Below are positions 7,648 to 14,103 of a DNA stretch of 19,150 nt, one piece after another. The notes below the pieces were generated by a model that did no database searches, was not told the DNA's origin, and saw only the letters and a program-made list of their open reading frames with translations. The first letter of the stretch is position 1; each line of letters begins with the position of its first letter. The stretch is from Flavobacteriales bacterium UBA7443 (GTDB lineage: Bacteria > Bacteroidota > Bacteroidia > Flavobacteriales_D > Sanyastnellaceae), in NCBI GenBank assembly GCA_002477505.1, contig DLQB01000061.1, forward strand, positions 1-19,150, written 5' to 3'. The position numbers and the translations under genes were made by a program.

Positions 7648-8233
7648 ATCGGAAGGAAAAGCCATTATTTTTTCGGCCCCATCAGGAGCGGGAAAAACGA
7701 CGATTGTGCGTCATCTGCTTAAGAATAGCGGTTTGTCGCTGGGCTTTTCGGTGAGCGCAACGACGCGCGAGCCGAGAGGCAATGAAAGAGACGGAGTCGA
7801 TTATCATTTCAAATCGATTGCGGCGTTTCAGGCGAGCATCGCAAACGAAGAATTGGTCGAATGGGAAGAGGTTTATCCGGATAAATATTACGGAACACTC
7901 AAATCAGAGCTTGAACGGTTGTGGAATGCGGGGAAAGCGGTGCTCTTTGACGTCGATGTGGTAGGGGGAATGGAGCTGCGCGCCGCATTGGGCCCGCAAG
8001 CATTGTCTGTTTTTGTGCAACCGCCGAGCATGGAGATTTTGAGAGAAAGACTGGAACGACGGGGTACGGAGAGCGAGGAGCGACTGAGGGAGCGCATGGA
8101 TAAGGCCGGTTGGGAATGGAAACAAAGCGTTCATTTCGATAAGGTTTTGATCAACGATGACTTGGAGGAGGCATGCAAGGAAGCGGTGGAAATGGTTGTC
8201 GGGCATATGAAAGGGACGCTGAAAACGAGTTGA
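7637..8233 (+). CDS. gmk: Guanylate kinase
   Basis: Transfers phosphate from ATP to GMP, making GDP for nucleic acid and GTP synthesis. It has 198 residues, the usual length. The P-loop is SAPSGAGKTT (13-22). The GMP-binding part shows SVSATTREPRGNERDGVDYHF (38-58, quoted as positions with S40, R44 and R51 notable) and YYGT (84-87). The DVDVVGG run (105-111) and the lid region with RRGTESEERLRER (141-153) are as expected. The ATG lies inside the last codons of yicC (11-base overlap), suggesting coupled translation, and nadD starts six bases after the stop. Confidence 0.96.
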   Translation: MPSKSEGKAIIFSAPSGAGKTTIVRHLLKNSGLSLGFSVSATTREPRGNERDGVDYHFKSIAAFQASIANEELVEWEEVYPDKYYGTLKSELERLWNAGKAVLFDVDVVGGMELRAALGPQALSVFVQPPSMEILRERLERRGTESEERLRERMDKAGWEWKQSVHFDKVLINDDLEEACKEAVEMVVGHMKGTLKTS

Positions 8234-8239
8234 GAAACA

Positions 8240-8872
8240 ATGGCTGCCGAGGAACATTCTCACAAAAAAATCGGGCTATACTTCGGCTCTTTTAACCCCA
8301 TTCACATGGGGCATCTGGTGATTGCCAATCACATGGCGACTTATACGGATTTGGATGAGGTTTGGCTCGTTGTTACCCCCCAAAACCCTCAGAAAGAGGC
8401 GCACGAAATGATCCACCAAGCACACCGGCTGCAGATGGTTATTTTGGCTGTTTCAGAAAATGAATTGCTCAAAGGTTCCGACATTGAATTCGAATTGCCT
8501 CAACCGAATTACACCGCCGCAACCATGCGGCACATGCGCGCGACCAACCCAGATATCGCATTCAGTTTGATCATAGGGGAGGACAATTTTGAGCGCCTAC
8601 ACACGTGGCGTGACCACTGGGAATTGGTTGAAAAGCACCGGATTTTGGTGTATCCAAGACGATTTTCGGATCAAGACAACGTCGCGATACCCGCAGCGAA
8701 ACCAGAGGAGGTGATTCCCCGAGATCACAGCAACATACAGTGGTGCGATGCCCCTATGATCAGCATTTCATCAACGTACCTGCGAAATGCAATTACGGAC
8801 CAAAAAGACATCCGTTATTTGCTGCATGACAAGGTGTCAAACTACATCAGCAACAACCACCTGTACGAGTAG
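8240..8872 (+). CDS. nadD: Nicotinate-nucleotide adenylyltransferase
   Basis: Joins nicotinate mononucleotide to ATP to give deamido-NAD in NAD biosynthesis. It has 210 residues. The nucleotidyltransferase start GLYFGSFNPIHMGH (12-25) contains the HxGH site (22-25), and the C-terminal ISSTYLR (176-182) is the second nucleotide-binding signature. VTPQNPQKE (45-53) and FSLIIGEDNF (108-117) match NadD rather than CoaD or tagatose-type relatives. It is the last gene of yicC-gmk-nadD. Its TAG is immediately followed by the reversed stop of pth, with no base between. Confidence 0.95.
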   Translation: MAAEEHSHKKIGLYFGSFNPIHMGHLVIANHMATYTDLDEVWLVVTPQNPQKEAHEMIHQAHRLQMVILAVSENELLKGSDIEFELPQPNYTAATMRHMRATNPDIAFSLIIGEDNFERLHTWRDHWELVEKHRILVYPRRFSDQDNVAIPAAKPEEVIPRDHSNIQWCDAPMISISSTYLRNAITDQKDIRYLLHDKVSNYISNNHLYE

Positions 8873-9436
8873 TCAGGTGTTATTGAAGAAGTTCATCGTG
8901 CGTTCCAAGCCGATGCTTGCATAGGATTCAACCAGGGCGGTGCAACGTTCCAAGCGTTCAGGGAGGGTTTGCTTTTCCTCTTCGCTCCATTTGCCAAGGA
9001 CATAATCAACTTGCCGGCCTTTCGAGAATTCCGCGCCGATTCCGAAACGCAATCGGCTGTATTTGGAGTGTCCAAGTACCTTCTCAATGTCGCCGAGACC
9101 ATTGTGTCCTCCACCGCTTCCTTTGCCTCTGAGGCGCAAAGTCCCGAAAGGAAGCGCCAAATCGTCGGTAATAATGAGCACCCGGTCCAGTGGGATTTTC
9201 TCTTTATCCATCCAATACCGAACCGCCTTTCCACTGAGGTTCATGAATGTTGAAGGCTTCAATAAAATCAGACTTCGCCCCTTGAAACGGACGGTGGACA
9301 CCTCGCCCAGTCGAGACACTTCAAAAGAAGTACCGCTTTGCTGTGCGATGGTGTCCACCACCTTAAACCCAATATTATGTCGGGTTTCCTCATATTCAGC
9401 GCCGGGATTACCCAGTCCTACGATGAGGCATTTCAT
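8873..9436 (-). CDS. pth: Peptidyl-tRNA hydrolase
   Basis: Releases tRNA from peptidyl-tRNAs that fall off the ribosome. It has 187 residues, near the usual 190. The expected active-site residues are all present with normal spacing: N10 and H20 (in GLGNPGAEYEETRHNIGF), N66 (in KPSTFMNLSG), D91 (in TDDLALPFG) and N112 (in GSGGGHNGL). It starts 11 bases after rplY and is the last gene of prs-rplY-pth. The gene ends flush against nadD on the other strand, so any terminator has to lie inside nadD sequence. Confidence 0.96.
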   Translation of the reverse strand: MKCLIVGLGNPGAEYEETRHNIGFKVVDTIAQQSGTSFEVSRLGEVSTVRFKGRSLILLKPSTFMNLSGKAVRYWMDKEKIPLDRVLIITDDLALPFGTLRLRGKGSGGGHNGLGDIEKVLGHSKYSRLRFGIGAEFSKGRQVDYVLGKWSEEEKQTLPERLERCTALVESYASIGLERTMNFFNNT

Positions 9437-9447
9437 TGTTAAAAGCC

Positions 9448-10080
9448 TTATTCAGCAGCCGCTTCGCCTCCTTCGCCTCCTTCAGCTCCTTCAGCTCCTT
9501 CGCCTTCCAATTCTTCTTCTGATTCAGCTGACATCGCTGCACGTGTTCGCTTACAAGCCACGAGCAAAGCTGATTCACTGAGCAATACATCGCAGTTGGG
9601 AACTTCAATGTCCCGAACCCGCGCGCTGTCTCCGATGACCAAATCGCTGATGTCCACGCTGATTTCTTCTGGCAAATCTTGAATCAAGCCACGGACAGGC
9701 AGGCGGCGAAACAACATTTGAATTCGTCCACCATCGATGACGCCCTGGGCGGTGCCGGTGGTGCGCAAGGGCAATTCAACACGAACGGGCTTTCCATCAA
9801 CGATCTGCAAGAGGTCGATGTGAACGATTCGTTCTGTTACCGGGTGGAATTGAACATCTTGGACGATGCACTTGTACGCAGTGCCATCTAAGTCCAAATC
9901 AATTTGAAATACGTCTGGGTTGACGACGATTTTGGAAATATCCAATTCGCCTACCGAGAGGTGTTTCTGATCCCCGCCTCCGTAGAGAACAGCCGGCACG
10001 CGGTTGTTCAATCGCAGTTGCGAGGCATCTTTTTTTCCTACGCTCTCACGAGAAGAGCCGCTCAATGATGCAGTTTTCAT
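9448..10080 (-). CDS. rplY: 50S ribosomal protein L25, long TL5/Ctc form
   Basis: Binds 5S rRNA in the large ribosomal subunit. It has 210 residues: an L25 domain (about 1-93, with NNRVPAVLYGGG at 25-36 and the FHPVTERIVHIDLLQI run ending near 92) and the second beta domain of the TL5/Ctc form (about 95-180). The last 25 or so residues are a low-complexity acidic tail of Glu, Gly and Ala coded by 9-bp tandem repeats. The tail has no counterpart in the short E. coli protein, though acidic tails are frequent in Bacteroidota L25. It starts only two bases after the prs stop, so it is cotranscribed with prs. Confidence 0.95.
   Translation of the reverse strand: MKTASLSGSSRESVGKKDASQLRLNNRVPAVLYGGGDQKHLSVGELDISKIVVNPDVFQIDLDLDGTAYKCIVQDVQFHPVTERIVHIDLLQIVDGKPVRVELPLRTTGTAQGVIDGGRIQMLFRRLPVRGLIQDLPEEISVDISDLVIGDSARVRDIEVPNCDVLLSESALLVACKRTRAAMSAESEEELEGEGAEGAEGGEGGEAAAE
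9462..9506. repeat. 9-bp tandem repeat coding the L25 tail
   Basis: Five tandem 9-base units in plus-strand reading: CTTCGCCTC twice (9462-9479), CTTCAGCTC twice (9480-9497) and CTTCGCCTT (9498-9506). On the coding strand they give repeats of Glu-Gly-Gly and Glu-Gly-Ala. Gain or loss of a unit keeps the frame, so the tail length may vary between strains. Confidence 0.85.
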
Positions 10081-10082
10081 AA

Positions 10083-11015
10083 TTACTGAATTAATAAAGT
10101 ATCGCTGATGGAACGATTTTCCACCAGACAGGTTAAAGTCTTAGCAAACAAATCATGGACCGGAAGGACCTTGATTTTGTCGGTATTTTTATTCGAATCC
10201 AAGGGAATGCTGTCGGTCACGACCAATTCCGTTAGTGCGCTATCTGCGATGCGTTCATACGCGGGCCCACTGAGCACGGCATGAGTGCACAAGGCTCTCA
10301 CGGACAGGGCGCCATGGCCCATCATCAAGGAGGCCGCTTTGGTTAAAGTACCTGCCGTATCGCACATATCATCCACTAACACGACATCCTTTCCAGAGAC
10401 ATCGCCGATCACTGTCATGTTTTCAATCTGATTTGCCACTTTGCGTTGCTTGTAACAAATGGCCATATCTACACCCAAAGCCTTTGCATAGGAATTGGCA
10501 CGTTTTGTCCCTCCCGTATCAGGTGTGGCAATGCATAAGTTTTCGGTTTTCAGGTCTTGCAGGTAAGGCACAAACAATGCACTTGCATATAGGTGGTCAA
10601 CCGGCACTTCGAAAAACCCTTGGATTTGGTCGGCATGCAAATCCATTGTCATCAGTCGATCAATGCCAGCAGCGGTGAGTAAATTGGCTACTAATTTTGC
10701 TCCGATGGCCACCCGCGGCTTGTCTTTTCGATCTTGACGAGCAAATCCAAAGTAGGGAATGATGGCGATGATTCGTTTTGCACTGGCGCGTTTGGCGGCG
10801 TCAATCAAAAGCAGCAATTCCATGAGATTGTCCGTCGGGGGAAACGTAGACTGGACGATCGCCACCTCCTTGCCCCGTATGGTTTCCTCAATGCTCACGG
10901 TAAATTCTCCATCACTGAACTTGGTCGTTTTTACAGGAACCAAGTCGGCGCCAAAAGCGGCCGCAACTCGCTCTCCAAAAGCAGTGGAACTAGAACCGGC
11001 GAGAATTTTGAGCAT
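10083..11015 (-). CDS. prs: Ribose-phosphate pyrophosphokinase
   Basis: Makes PRPP from ribose 5-phosphate and ATP, the entry to purine, pyrimidine, NAD, His and Trp synthesis. From the ATG it has 310 residues, the normal length. Signatures are FSDGEFTVSIEETIRGKEV (33-51), the ATP region IPYFGFARQDRKDKPR (86-101), MDLHADQIQGFF (124-135), the flexible catalytic loop with K189 and R191, and the PRPP loop DDMCDTAGT (215-223). A GTG nine bases upstream is also in frame; I prefer the ATG. A good promoter lies upstream, so prs-rplY-pth can be expressed independently of the TonB-like gene. Confidence 0.95.
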   Translation of the reverse strand: MLKILAGSSSTAFGERVAAAFGADLVPVKTTKFSDGEFTVSIEETIRGKEVAIVQSTFPPTDNLMELLLLIDAAKRASAKRIIAIIPYFGFARQDRKDKPRVAIGAKLVANLLTAAGIDRLMTMDLHADQIQGFFEVPVDHLYASALFVPYLQDLKTENLCIATPDTGGTKRANSYAKALGVDMAICYKQRKVANQIENMTVIGDVSGKDVVLVDDMCDTAGTLTKAASLMMGHGALSVRALCTHAVLSGPAYERIADSALTELVVTDSIPLDSNKNTDKIKVLPVHDLFAKTLTCLVENRSISDTLLIQ

Positions 11016-11047
11016 ATGAGACACGTTCGCAAGGATTTAGGGGCGTG

Positions 11048-11079
11048 CAAATCTACGGCTTTGTCCGCGGAAAGCCAAC
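11048..11079 (-). promoter_or_regulatory. Promoter of prs-rplY-pth
   Basis: On the minus strand the -7 box is TAGATTTG (11048-11055), a perfect TAnnTTTG match. A GTTG (11076-11079) stands 20 bases upstream, close to the TTTG -33 element at its usual distance. The leader to the prs ATG would be about 25-30 bases. This is the best two-part promoter in the window. Confidence 0.6.
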
Positions 11080-11104
11080 GAGTTTTGCAATTGTCAATGG
11101 GAAT

Positions 11105-11794
11105 TCAACGGATGGTGAATCGCACGGGAATCGTATAGGTCACTCGCACAGGTCGTCCTTGTTGTGTCCCGGGAATCATTTTAGGAATACAATCCAAAGC
11201 GGACAAGGCGGATTGGTCGAGGCTTGGGTGAGCGCCTTTCAGCACTTTTTGCCTTGAAACCTCGCCGTATTCATCAATGTTAAACTGGAGGTATACGACT
11301 CCGCTGATTGCGCGCGATCGAAGGTTTTTAGGGAATTGCGCACATCGTTGGATCAGGGCAATCATTTCCGCTTCCGTGCAAGCGCGTTCCAGGCTTCGAT
11401 CGAGCACATTCGTGCAGCCGTCGAAGTGCGGCATATGTTCGGCAATCAGCAAGGTTTCGATTTCTTCCTCACCGCCCTCATCCACAAATCCAAGCTCGAA
11501 CAACTGGCCTTCGAGTGGATCGAAATTGGGGTCGGGACTGGGATTCGGTGCGGGCTTGGGCAGTGGTTCGGGATCGATTGCTGGCGCGATTCCAACGGCA
11601 CGAACAGGCGGTTTGGGTTTGGCTGGAAGGTGCACAGGGACCATTTCAGCTTCTAGTAAATTGCTGTTTGAATAGGCCCATCCCGCGGGTTCATCCCATT
11701 CGGCTTCCGTCCATTCGAAGGCGACAAGAACGAGTGAAAATGACACGATTAGGCCCAGTTGAAACAGACCTTTGGGAGCTTTTGAAGGAGTCAT
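11105..11794 (-). CDS. TonB-like energy transducer protein
   Basis: A 229-residue protein with TonB architecture: one N-terminal membrane helix (about 9-26), a periplasmic Pro-rich spacer (about 52-93, many Pro with Lys or Asp) and a C-terminal TonB domain (about 138-229). The C-terminal part shows the Bacteroidota pattern ACTEAEMIALIQ (138-149), GVVYLQFNIDEYGEVS (165-180), then IPGTQQGRPVRVTYTIPVRF (207-226). Such proteins may pass proton-motive energy to outer-membrane receptors, but many single TonB-domain proteins in this phylum have no known partner. No ExbB, ExbD or TonB-dependent receptor gene is nearby. It lies 57 bases after the rprY-type regulator, with a hairpin in the gap. Confidence 0.85.
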   Translation of the reverse strand: MTPSKAPKGLFQLGLIVSFSLVLVAFEWTEAEWDEPAGWAYSNSNLLEAEMVPVHLPAKPKPPVRAVGIAPAIDPEPLPKPAPNPSPDPNFDPLEGQLFELGFVDEGGEEEIETLLIAEHMPHFDGCTNVLDRSLERACTEAEMIALIQRCAQFPKNLRSRAISGVVYLQFNIDEYGEVSRQKVLKGAHPSLDQSALSALDCIPKMIPGTQQGRPVRVTYTIPVRFTIR

Positions 11795-11807
11795 GGCAAT
11801 GGTGTTT

Positions 11808-11825
11808 ACGGTTCAACAGAACCGT
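11808..11825. other. Perfect 7-bp hairpin between rprY and the TonB-like gene
   Basis: Arms ACGGTTC (11808-11814) and GAACCGT (11819-11825) pair perfectly around a four-base loop, with a possible extra T-G pair. It occupies the middle of the 57-base gap. No T-run follows on the minus strand (AAACACC comes next), so it is not a standard intrinsic terminator. It could be an operator, an mRNA processing or stability element, or a weak attenuator. Confidence 0.5.
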
Positions 11826-11851
11826 GTCCAATACCATGCCAAAATTGCCGC

Positions 11852-12559
11852 TTACTCCGGCACAATCATTTTGAAGCCTTTCCCGTGTACGTTGAGGATT
11901 TGGATGCCTTCATCGGGTTTGAGATGACGACGCAACTTTGCGATGTACACGTCCATGGACCGTCCGTTGAAATAGTTCGGGTCGCCCCAAATCGATTTCA
12001 AGGCATAGGTGCGCTCAAGTAAATTGTTGCGGTGCTTGCAAAGCAGGAAGAGCAGCTCATTTTCCTTGGTCGTCAGCCGTTGTTCCCCTCCGTCTTTTCG
12101 TCGGAGCATCTGCGTGTTGTAATCGAATTGGAAGGAGGCAATGGAAATCTCACCAACGTTCTCTTCTCCGTCAGGCAATGCAGCGCTGCGTCGAAGAATG
12201 GCCTGGATTCGCACCAACAGCTCCTCCATGCTAAAAGGCTTGGTCATGTAATCATCGGCACCCACCTTGAACCCTTCAAGCGTGTCTTCTTGGGTGGAAC
12301 GGGCGGTAAGGAATAATATGGGCAGGTGCTTGTTTTCTCGACGGATTTCTTCTGCCACTTGGTAGCCATCTTTGCGAGGCATCATAACATCCAGGATGAT
12401 GAAGTCAAAAGCATTGCGGTGAAATTCCTTTAGACCCTCCACGCCGTCTTTGGCCCATGTCGTTTCGAATCCTTTCGCTTTCAAATAGTCAGAGAGCAAG
12501 CGCCCCAAGTTGGGGTCGTCTTCGCAGAGCAAGATGCTGAGTTGGTTTGAATCGCTCAT
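11852..12559 (-). CDS. rprY: OmpR-family response regulator, RprY type
   Basis: A 235-residue DNA-binding response regulator. The receiver domain (about 7-122) has the acidic pair E13/D14, the phosphoacceptor D57 (in FIILDVMMPRKDG), T85 and K107 (in DDYMTKPFS). The winged-helix effector domain (about 136-235) ends with RSMDVYIAKLRRHL and ILNVHGKGFKM, a close fit to the Bacteroides RprY subfamily (family knowledge; not aligned here). It starts 21 bases after the sensor kinase gene. Targets cannot be read from the sequence; the TonB-like gene just downstream may belong to the same transcript. Confidence 0.92.
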   Translation of the reverse strand: MSDSNQLSILLCEDDPNLGRLLSDYLKAKGFETTWAKDGVEGLKEFHRNAFDFIILDVMMPRKDGYQVAEEIRRENKHLPILFLTARSTQEDTLEGFKVGADDYMTKPFSMEELLVRIQAILRRSAALPDGEENVGEISIASFQFDYNTQMLRRKDGGEQRLTTKENELLFLLCKHRNNLLERTYALKSIWGDPNYFNGRSMDVYIAKLRRHLKPDEGIQILNVHGKGFKMIVPE

Positions 12560-12580
12560 AATCGGTGTTTTCCTCGGGGA

Positions 12581-13906
12581 TTAATCTTCCAGTTTTTCCT
12601 TTTGCAAGTTCAGGATGAACGTGCTGCCTTGGCCGGGTTCGCTCTCAACATGAATGGTTCCTTGGTGGCGATCGACGACGGTTTTCACATAGCTCAAACC
12701 GAGGCCAAACCCTTTCACATCATGAACGTTCCCAGTGGGGACACGGTAGAGTCTATCAAATACCTTGCCTAAATGTTCTTTGGCAATTCCAATGCCATTG
12801 TCTTGAAAACGCAATTCCACGCCATCTGTTGTCTGCTGCGAGGTGATTTTGAGCAATAAATTCCCATTGGCATATTTCAGGGCGTTGTCCACCAGGTTGA
12901 AAACCACGTTGCTGAGGTGTGTGCGATCTGCAAAGATCAATGCCGATTCTGCATCCAATTCCAAGGCCACTTTTCCACCGCGTTTTCGAACCTGTATGGC
13001 GACGTTCTTGAGCACTTCTTTGATCAGGTCATGCACATTGAGGGTCTGCATGTGGAGCTGCATTTTTCCGGATTCTGCCAAACTGGCCTGAAGTACATTT
13101 TCAACCAACAAGCCCAACCGCTTGTTTTCTTCGTGGATCAATCCAATGTAGTAATTGAAGCTTTCCGGGTCCTTTTGCATGTCGGGATCTTTCAATGCTT
13201 CTGAGGCCAGTCCAATGGTGCTGATTGGCGTCTTGAGCTCATGGGTGAGGTTGTTCATGAGGTCTCTCCGAATGCGGTCAATGCGTTTGTTTCGAGCGGC
13301 TCCTGTAACGGCGGAAAAGAATCCCCAAGCCAAAACCGCAATCATGAGGCCCGTCAATGCAAATTGCGCCAGCAATTCATGCAGCAGGTAGCGGTTCATT
13401 TTGGGAAAGTGAATGCGCAGGCTGAGCGCCTCAATCGTTGTCTGATAAGGGGTGATTTCGAGCGCTTCCCGATAGCCGTCATCTTCGTCGGCCAATTTCA
13501 CGGGTTGGCCATAGCGATCAAAAACGGACACAACTACAGGTATTTCAATGCCATGTGCTGCGAGAATGACGGGGGTCAAGCTGTCAATTTTCAAGGCTCT
13601 GACACGGTTCAGCATGCGATTTTCGGCGTCGTCTAAGCTGGTGCCTAGACTCGCAGCGGATTGAATGAGGTTGTTTTCGTTGGATTCTGGAATCGCTTCC
13701 AAATCAATCTGGAGTATATCTGCGGAGGGCCGCGTCAGCATTTCAGAGAGTTGATTCAACGAGTGCTGGACATTATCATCAAAAATTTGTTGCCGCATCT
13801 TCACGGACGAACGCAACCAGACAATCTGAACCGTGCTCATCGTGACCAAGGCAAACACCATGGCTCCTGCGAACCAGGGGAAAACGAATGGTTTCCTTTT
13901 TTTCAT
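12581..13906 (-). CDS. rprX: Membrane sensor histidine kinase, RprX type
   Basis: A 441-residue sensor kinase that should phosphorylate the adjacent regulator. Two membrane helices (about 11-31 and 177-199) enclose a periplasmic region of about 145 residues with no domain I recognise. The cytoplasmic part has the HisKA helix with H222 in NNLTHELKTPIST (218-230), then the ATPase domain with the N box (N337 and N341 in FNLVDNALKY), the G1 box DNGIG (369-373), FDRLYRV (383-389) and the G2 box GFGLGLS (399-405). All catalytic boxes are intact. The gene starts the minus-strand group rprX-rprY-TonB-like and is divergent from dnaG. The start codon is followed by a run of seven A on the coding strand. 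Confidence 0.92.
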   Translation of the reverse strand: MKKRKPFVFPWFAGAMVFALVTMSTVQIVWLRSSVKMRQQIFDDNVQHSLNQLSEMLTRPSADILQIDLEAIPESNENNLIQSAASLGTSLDDAENRMLNRVRALKIDSLTPVILAAHGIEIPVVVSVFDRYGQPVKLADEDDGYREALEITPYQTTIEALSLRIHFPKMNRYLLHELLAQFALTGLMIAVLAWGFFSAVTGAARNKRIDRIRRDLMNNLTHELKTPISTIGLASEALKDPDMQKDPESFNYYIGLIHEENKRLGLLVENVLQASLAESGKMQLHMQTLNVHDLIKEVLKNVAIQVRKRGGKVALELDAESALIFADRTHLSNVVFNLVDNALKYANGNLLLKITSQQTTDGVELRFQDNGIGIAKEHLGKVFDRLYRVPTGNVHDVKGFGLGLSYVKTVVDRHQGTIHVESEPGQGSTFILNLQKEKLED

Positions 13907-13916
13907 CTTGTACGGG

Positions 13917-13924
13917 TAAAGTTA
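13917..13924 (-). promoter_or_regulatory. Candidate -7 box for rprX
   Basis: On the minus strand this is TAACTTTA, one base off TAnnTTTG, ten bases before the kinase ATG. Transcription from it would give a nearly leaderless mRNA. No good -33 element is visible. The whole gap 13907-14103 (197 bases) between the divergent kinase and primase genes holds this box and the dnaG box and no further gene that I can support. Confidence 0.4.
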
Positions 13925-14074
13925 CACGGACTCGTCTGTAAGAAGGCGATGAAGCAAAAATTCAACAACCCTTAACACTTCGATGCGAAGCCGTTCAAGC
14001 GTCGTTTCAATGCGATTGGTCGGTGAGCGTGTTAATTTCGGGGGCACAGCGCTCAATGTCCCAAGCGAAATCCC

Positions 14075-14082
14075 TACATTTG
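14075..14082 (+). promoter_or_regulatory. -7 promoter box of dnaG
   Basis: TACATTTG is a perfect TAnnTTTG match, 21 bases before the dnaG ATG. This gives a leader of about 15 bases. I see no matching TTTG in the -33 region. Confidence 0.55.
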
Positions 14083-14103
14083 ATGTCCGCTTAAGACCAA
14101 AAC

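Noticed and set aside
13978..13990. CTTCG-ATG-CGAAG mini-hairpin between rprX and dnaG
   Set aside because: Only 5 bp with a three-base loop and no T-run; too short to call a terminator or operator.
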